A stretch of 64,000 bases of DNA, taken from positions 3,162,001 to 3,226,000 of the forward strand of contig CAUWAG010000003.1 of NCBI GenBank assembly GCA_963556695.1, written 5' to 3'. The notes below the pieces were generated by a model, which was not told the origin of the DNA, ran no database searches, and saw nothing but the letters and a program-made list of their open reading frames with translations. Below are positions 59,992-64,000 of this stretch, one piece after another. How positions within the stretch are numbered: the first letter of the stretch is position 1; the number at the start of each line of letters is the position of its first letter. A program made the translations under genes and the position numbers. The stretch is from Anthostomella pinea. Lineage: Eukaryota > Ascomycota > Sordariomycetes > Xylariales > Xylariaceae.

Positions 59992-60883
59992 ACGCACTTG
60001 AATCTATAATCAGTAAATTAAAGGATGTATAAATGTCGTAGCTACTTACGAAGACAACAAGATCGCCCTATTGTTCGGATTCGTGGCGACGATTTGACGT
60101 CGGAGTCGGAGGGCTAGAACAGCTAGACATATAAGCAATGAATCTACCAAAGGGTGTGGTTGACAGGAGTTGGAATGGAAAAGAACAGAGTGGAGGGCGT
60201 CTCCCGCTAATGATGAACGAGGAGGGGTTGCGACGTACAAGATCGTCGTCGGTACGAGGCGGCACATCGGATGGATCGGCTGCTGGTGGAATGTGGTAAG
60301 CGAACAGGACAATATTGAAAGGAAGGGGAATGGCGGAGAGACCCACGCGATTGTCATCGGCGTCGGCGCTCCGACTGCTAAGCTGATGCGGTCAGGAAAC
60401 AGGACGGCGCTGATGAGGAAGAGAGGGGGCGGCCAACTCAGCTGTCGCGGGACATGCACACGGGGAGATGTTTAGCCCTAGATTAGCTGATGGAGAGTGA
60501 CAAGTTAGCTTGTTGGTTGCCCACGATGGATGGTGGTGATGGTGGCGATGGTATGGTCACGACGATGATCTTCCCGAACCGGGGCAGAGAGAGAACAGAA
60601 GAGAGTGGCTCACTTTGATTAGTGGTCGACCAACGACCGTTACAGACCCCGTAATACACCCATCACTGTGTTCAATGCGTCAGCAGTCGGACACTGAGGC
60701 GGTGGATAACCCAGGCGCGGTAGGGCAGCGTGGTACTCACAAAACACAGAATATACACATGATGAGGCAGTTTGAGCCATACCCAGGGCGTGTCTCGGAC
60801 AACAGAGGTTGTGCCCGGTTCCTGCCGGTCAAAGTCATCACCGACATGACCGCTGCGAAGGCAGGCACCTGCTGAAGGACACC
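59992..60883. other. Region downstream of the reverse-transcriptase relic
   Basis: No recognised protein. Minus-strand frames (60046-60459, Pro/Leu/Ser-rich) and donor-like sites on the minus strand (60046, 60611, 60736) suggest transcribed, spliced DNA, but no product could be assembled. Confidence 0.3.
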
Positions 60884-63066
60884 CTAGGACGTTCGGTGCA
60901 GTATCTCTTCGCGGTAGCGGTCCCTTGCCAAGCGGAACTGTTCGATGTCGAGGAACGCAATGGCCCACCTGGCAGCACGTTGAGCTTGGAGGGTGAGCAG
61001 GTTTCCCAGATCGCATTGTCTCGGATCCCCCAGCGTCAAGGCTTCAACCCTCCACTCCGCGAACAAGAGGCAATGGAGAAGGACATCTGGCCAACGAGGT
61101 ATTAGCCTAATACTAGAGCAGTGTCGGCGAGACCACGGGAACGCGATGGGTGGGAAAACCACTTACGTTGGACATGCTGGCGGCTCCAGCCGCAGGGGCA
61201 CTTTGAACTGATTTCAACCTGCATCGCGTCGGGGTCAGTCATCAAGTGAACAACAGACGCGGTTGCTAGTAAACCTACGTCATCCCTTTTGGCATGAATG
61301 TTGCTGAGGTGATCGTCGAGCCCAATGGCCTCCGTGCGAAGGTGAAGCAACATGGTACACTCGATTCGAGTCAGACCTCGGTAGATATCAAGAGTCGAAT
61401 CCCAGGCCGTGTCACGGACAGCGACGGGCCAGGCTCTGGGTTCGCCTTTGAGAATGCCGACATCTGCATGCCAGGCATCATCCATATATTCGGCGGATTG
61501 GTCGGTCGCAGCGATCTTGAGCCATCTGTTCTTCCTTTTCACGTTTGGACCCCAGAACGAGTTCAGCAGCTCCTCTTCAGTTCTTTCATTAGGACCGTTG
61601 CGATAGCAATCCGAGTAACTGTCCAAGGCGTCCTTGAGAACACCGATTGCCTCAGCTCTAATGTGGTCGTATGGGTTCTCGATCCCTCCCTTGGAGCGGC
61701 GCGACCGATTCCTACCGTCGTCTGACGGGCAGTAATCGCCATCCGCGTCACCGTCATCACCAACAGCGCTGTCATCATCACTGTCGTCATATGCAATGCC
61801 TTCAGGACCAAGACATCCCTCGCTATCTTCGTCACCGTTTCCCTCGTCTTCCTCCCCGTCTTCCTCATGTCCCTCTCCACGTTCCTCGTAGTCCACACCG
61901 CTTTCATCGCAATCATCCGCTTCGGCAGTGTTCACACCCAACCCGTCAACAGACTGCCCAATATGCGCCGCTGAACGTAGCTTCCGCGCCTGCGTATCTG
62001 GACCTGTTTGTGACAGCGCCTGGGGCAAATGTTCGTCTGGCGAATCCTCGCGCTTCAGCTTCCGCATGTGGCTGTAAAATGACCTGGCGTTTGAGATAGA
62101 CGTCAATTGGGTAAATATGAAGCTCTTTCTCAAGGACGGGGGGCTTTGAGCCCCGCATTGCACCGGATGTTTGGCGCAGACACCGCTTCTGCAGTCGCTT
62201 CAATATGTCGACCGTCTTGTCCGGGATCGTTCTCGCGCCGAATGGCTGGTGTCTCGGTCTTGGCTTTCCCTTCGTCTTCCCCTTATTCTGCGCTTTCGTG
62301 GTGTCCTTCTTCGCGTACAGCTTGGCCGCTTCGGGTGGGAAATACATGAACCAAGCTGCACAAGCGTAGCTAATGATCGATCGAATGGAGGTGACGAAGA
62401 GCTTGCGCATCGTCACGAGGTCTAATCCCCAAGTAGGTGCCGACAGCCATTTGAACTGCTGAAGCTTGTACGGAACCTTGGACTCAATCTGGATCAACGA
62501 CGTTGTGATTAGTAGGGTGACTCTAGCGAGGAGGGGGCGAAACTTACATGTTTGGCATGCGACTCGAAAGTGAGTCGCCGGTCAATGATTACACCGAGAA
62601 GCTTCTGTGTTTCCTTCACACTTTCCTTGGACATGTCAGCAATGTTGGGATACAGCTGATGATCACTGTCCTTGTAAGTCTTGTCCTTCTTCCGTCGGTG
62701 GTCCCATCTGTAATGCAAGATGGCATATTTGTCTGGCCCAAACTCGATGCCAAGGTGCTTGATTATATGAGGGCAAATTCGTAGTGGAAGCTCAAGAGCT
62801 AGGTCATGAGCATGTTCATCGGGTGCAGCAGAAGCCTCAGCAGACGATGATGGAACATCCGCAGCTTCGACGCCAGTGGGCACTGCGGGAGGCGCAGGAC
62901 CGCAAATAGGGTCGTCCTGGTCGGACGCTGGAGTTACGCCTCGCGGCGGCGGTGATTTCACCAACTCGAATTCAGACACCAGCTCGTCGTGAAAAGCTGT
63001 CAGAACCACGCAGTTGAGATTGTAGCTGGGAGACCGCACAAGGACATTGAAGTCAACTGCGTAACT
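60884..63066 (-). pseudogene. LINE-type reverse-transcriptase relic with apparent introns
   Basis: C-terminal half of a non-LTR retrotransposon polymerase (RT palm end, thumb, connector and Cys/His tail). In order: SYAVDFNVLV (the catalytic YxDD-box position, here YAVD) near 63066; IEFGPDKYAILHY; LLGVIIDRRLTFESHAKH; IESKVPYKLQQFKWLSAPTWG; MRKLFVTSIRSIISYACAAW; LKRLQKRCLRQTSGAMRG; ELHIYPIDVYL; YRGLTRIECTMLLHLRTEAIG; and a CPCGWSRQHVQHVLLHC zinc-knuckle-like end. The blocks join only after removing 62489-62547 (GTAAGT, CTACTAATC, CAG), 61219-61278 (GTAGGT...GCAG) and 61087-61166 (GTAAGT...CCAG). An additional base in an AAA run near 62090-62092 breaks frame after DVYL. The acidic insert (about 61700-61900) and an Ala/Pro insert (about 62800-62940) are unusual. 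The N-terminal RT half is not found. Confidence 0.7.
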
Positions 63067-64000
63067 CTAGATCTCAAACCCGAAGTCATGCCCCGGCATG
63101 TACTCGCTCAGGAACTTGTGTGCAATTTAGGGGTCGACTGCCCGTTGCCCAGTCCGAGTTTATTCCACACTCTTCAGAAATAAGACTAACCCGCGCAGGG
63201 GACTCAGTCATAGGAGGGGTTGTGTCATCAGGGGTGCTTCTTCAATCCAGCTAGACATTCGAGCCAAACGACGGGAAGACCATTTGCGCGAACTAATCAA
63301 GTCCCTGCATCGCGAGCTAATGCGGGCGATAGAAACCTTATTTTGAGTTTGCACGCGAGCCTGACAAGTTTTTAAGCGCGTCTTGGTCTGATGCTATTTT
63401 CCCTTCCGTAGGCCGCGCGAGCTTCCTGTTCTTGCTGCATTGCCAGAGTGAAAGCCGAGGTGATGAGACCGCGCGATAGGACGGCTCGACTGGAATGGCG
63501 GGGACGAAACCTTCCATGGTTTGCACGACGGCTGTATATAAGCATCGGGTGGCCTCCTCCATGTGCTCTTGTGTGGTACACTGGACCTCCAAAACTCTCC
63601 GTACACCTCTCGTTCAGCAAGCAGAGGTACATGCATGTTTATTGTATATGGAACAACCACTCCGGAATAAGCATCCATGATGGCTTACCGAATCGAAGCT
63701 GCTTATTCTATTAAAAGCATTGATATCCAAGGATGGATAGAGATATGGATAGAGACATGCCGGACGGAGACTTATAGGGGGTGATTGTACCTAGACTAGG
63801 CGGTGGCGTACCAGTCCCTGGAATAACATTCCCGTACGGTTGTGGCTCAGGACTTCTCAAACGCGGGTGGGTGTTCGCGTTCTTGATGGCATTGAGGCCA
63901 AAATTATCCACAAGATCGTCGAGAAAAGCGCTGCAAGAACTGTCTCGATCCATTCCAGACCAGTCTAATATGTCGCTCCAGACGAGCCACTTCGTGGTGG
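63067..64000. other. Possible 5' remnant of the retroelement, window edge
   Basis: A minus-strand frame at 63711-63953, open toward the window end, has a phrase (SAFLDDLVDNFGLNAIKNANTH) vaguely like the end of a LINE endonuclease domain, where a leucine-rich helix precedes a Thr-His/Thr-x-His strand. Between 63100 and 63700 several overlapping frames exist but no RT motifs upstream of the YxDD box. The remnant is weakly supported. Confidence 0.25.

Overview
The window looks like nuclear chromosomal DNA of a filamentous ascomycete (Pezizomycotina, most likely Sordariomycetes). The protein-coding genes are conserved fungal families. Their introns are short (about 50-200 bp) with GTAAGT/GTACGT-type donors, CTAAC/CTGAC-like branch points and YAG acceptors. 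Intergenic gaps are long, and AT-rich, repeat-bearing islands interrupt GC-balanced gene DNA. I saw no bacterial operons, CRISPR arrays, rRNA or convincing tRNA genes. All gene models below were rebuilt by eye from reading frames, splice consensus and family conservation.

Left part (1-8.2 kb): a coiled-coil protein of unknown function (1144-2613), a small two-exon gene easily missed in an ORF scan (3357-3666), then about 4.5 kb of gene-poor DNA with a 12-bp minisatellite, a decayed duplicated fragment and two 21-bp repeat arrays. Housekeeping block (8.2-29.3 kb): glucose-6-phosphate 1-epimerase, the telomere/replication-timing regulator RIF1, the G-alpha chaperone/exchange factor RIC8, an AT-hook/chromodomain protein, the PQ-loop dolichol-sugar utilisation protein MPDU1, choline sulfatase and Mediator subunit MED8. 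These are unrelated in pathway, as expected for a eukaryotic chromosome.

Middle (29.3-43.2 kb): a rapidly evolving F-box-like protein with an internal duplication, then an AT-rich transposon island (about 32.6-34.7 kb) made of nested inverted repeats. One arm carries a solo LTR with a 5-bp target-site duplication. After the island come a GFA-family zinc protein, a DUF1295 membrane protein whose first intron appears to be GC-AG, a secreted Ser/Thr-rich repeat protein, an EthD-like small protein and a RING protein.

Right part (44-64 kb): kinesin-8, a secreted GH115 alpha-glucuronidase, a broken GH5 glucanase gene, a broken F-box-like gene, then a poorly coding stretch. It ends with a LINE-type reverse-transcriptase relic on the minus strand (about 60.9-63.1 kb). 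Its conserved blocks join only if three or four consensus spliceosomal introns are removed, which is unexpected for a retrotransposon and is the most unusual signal in the window.
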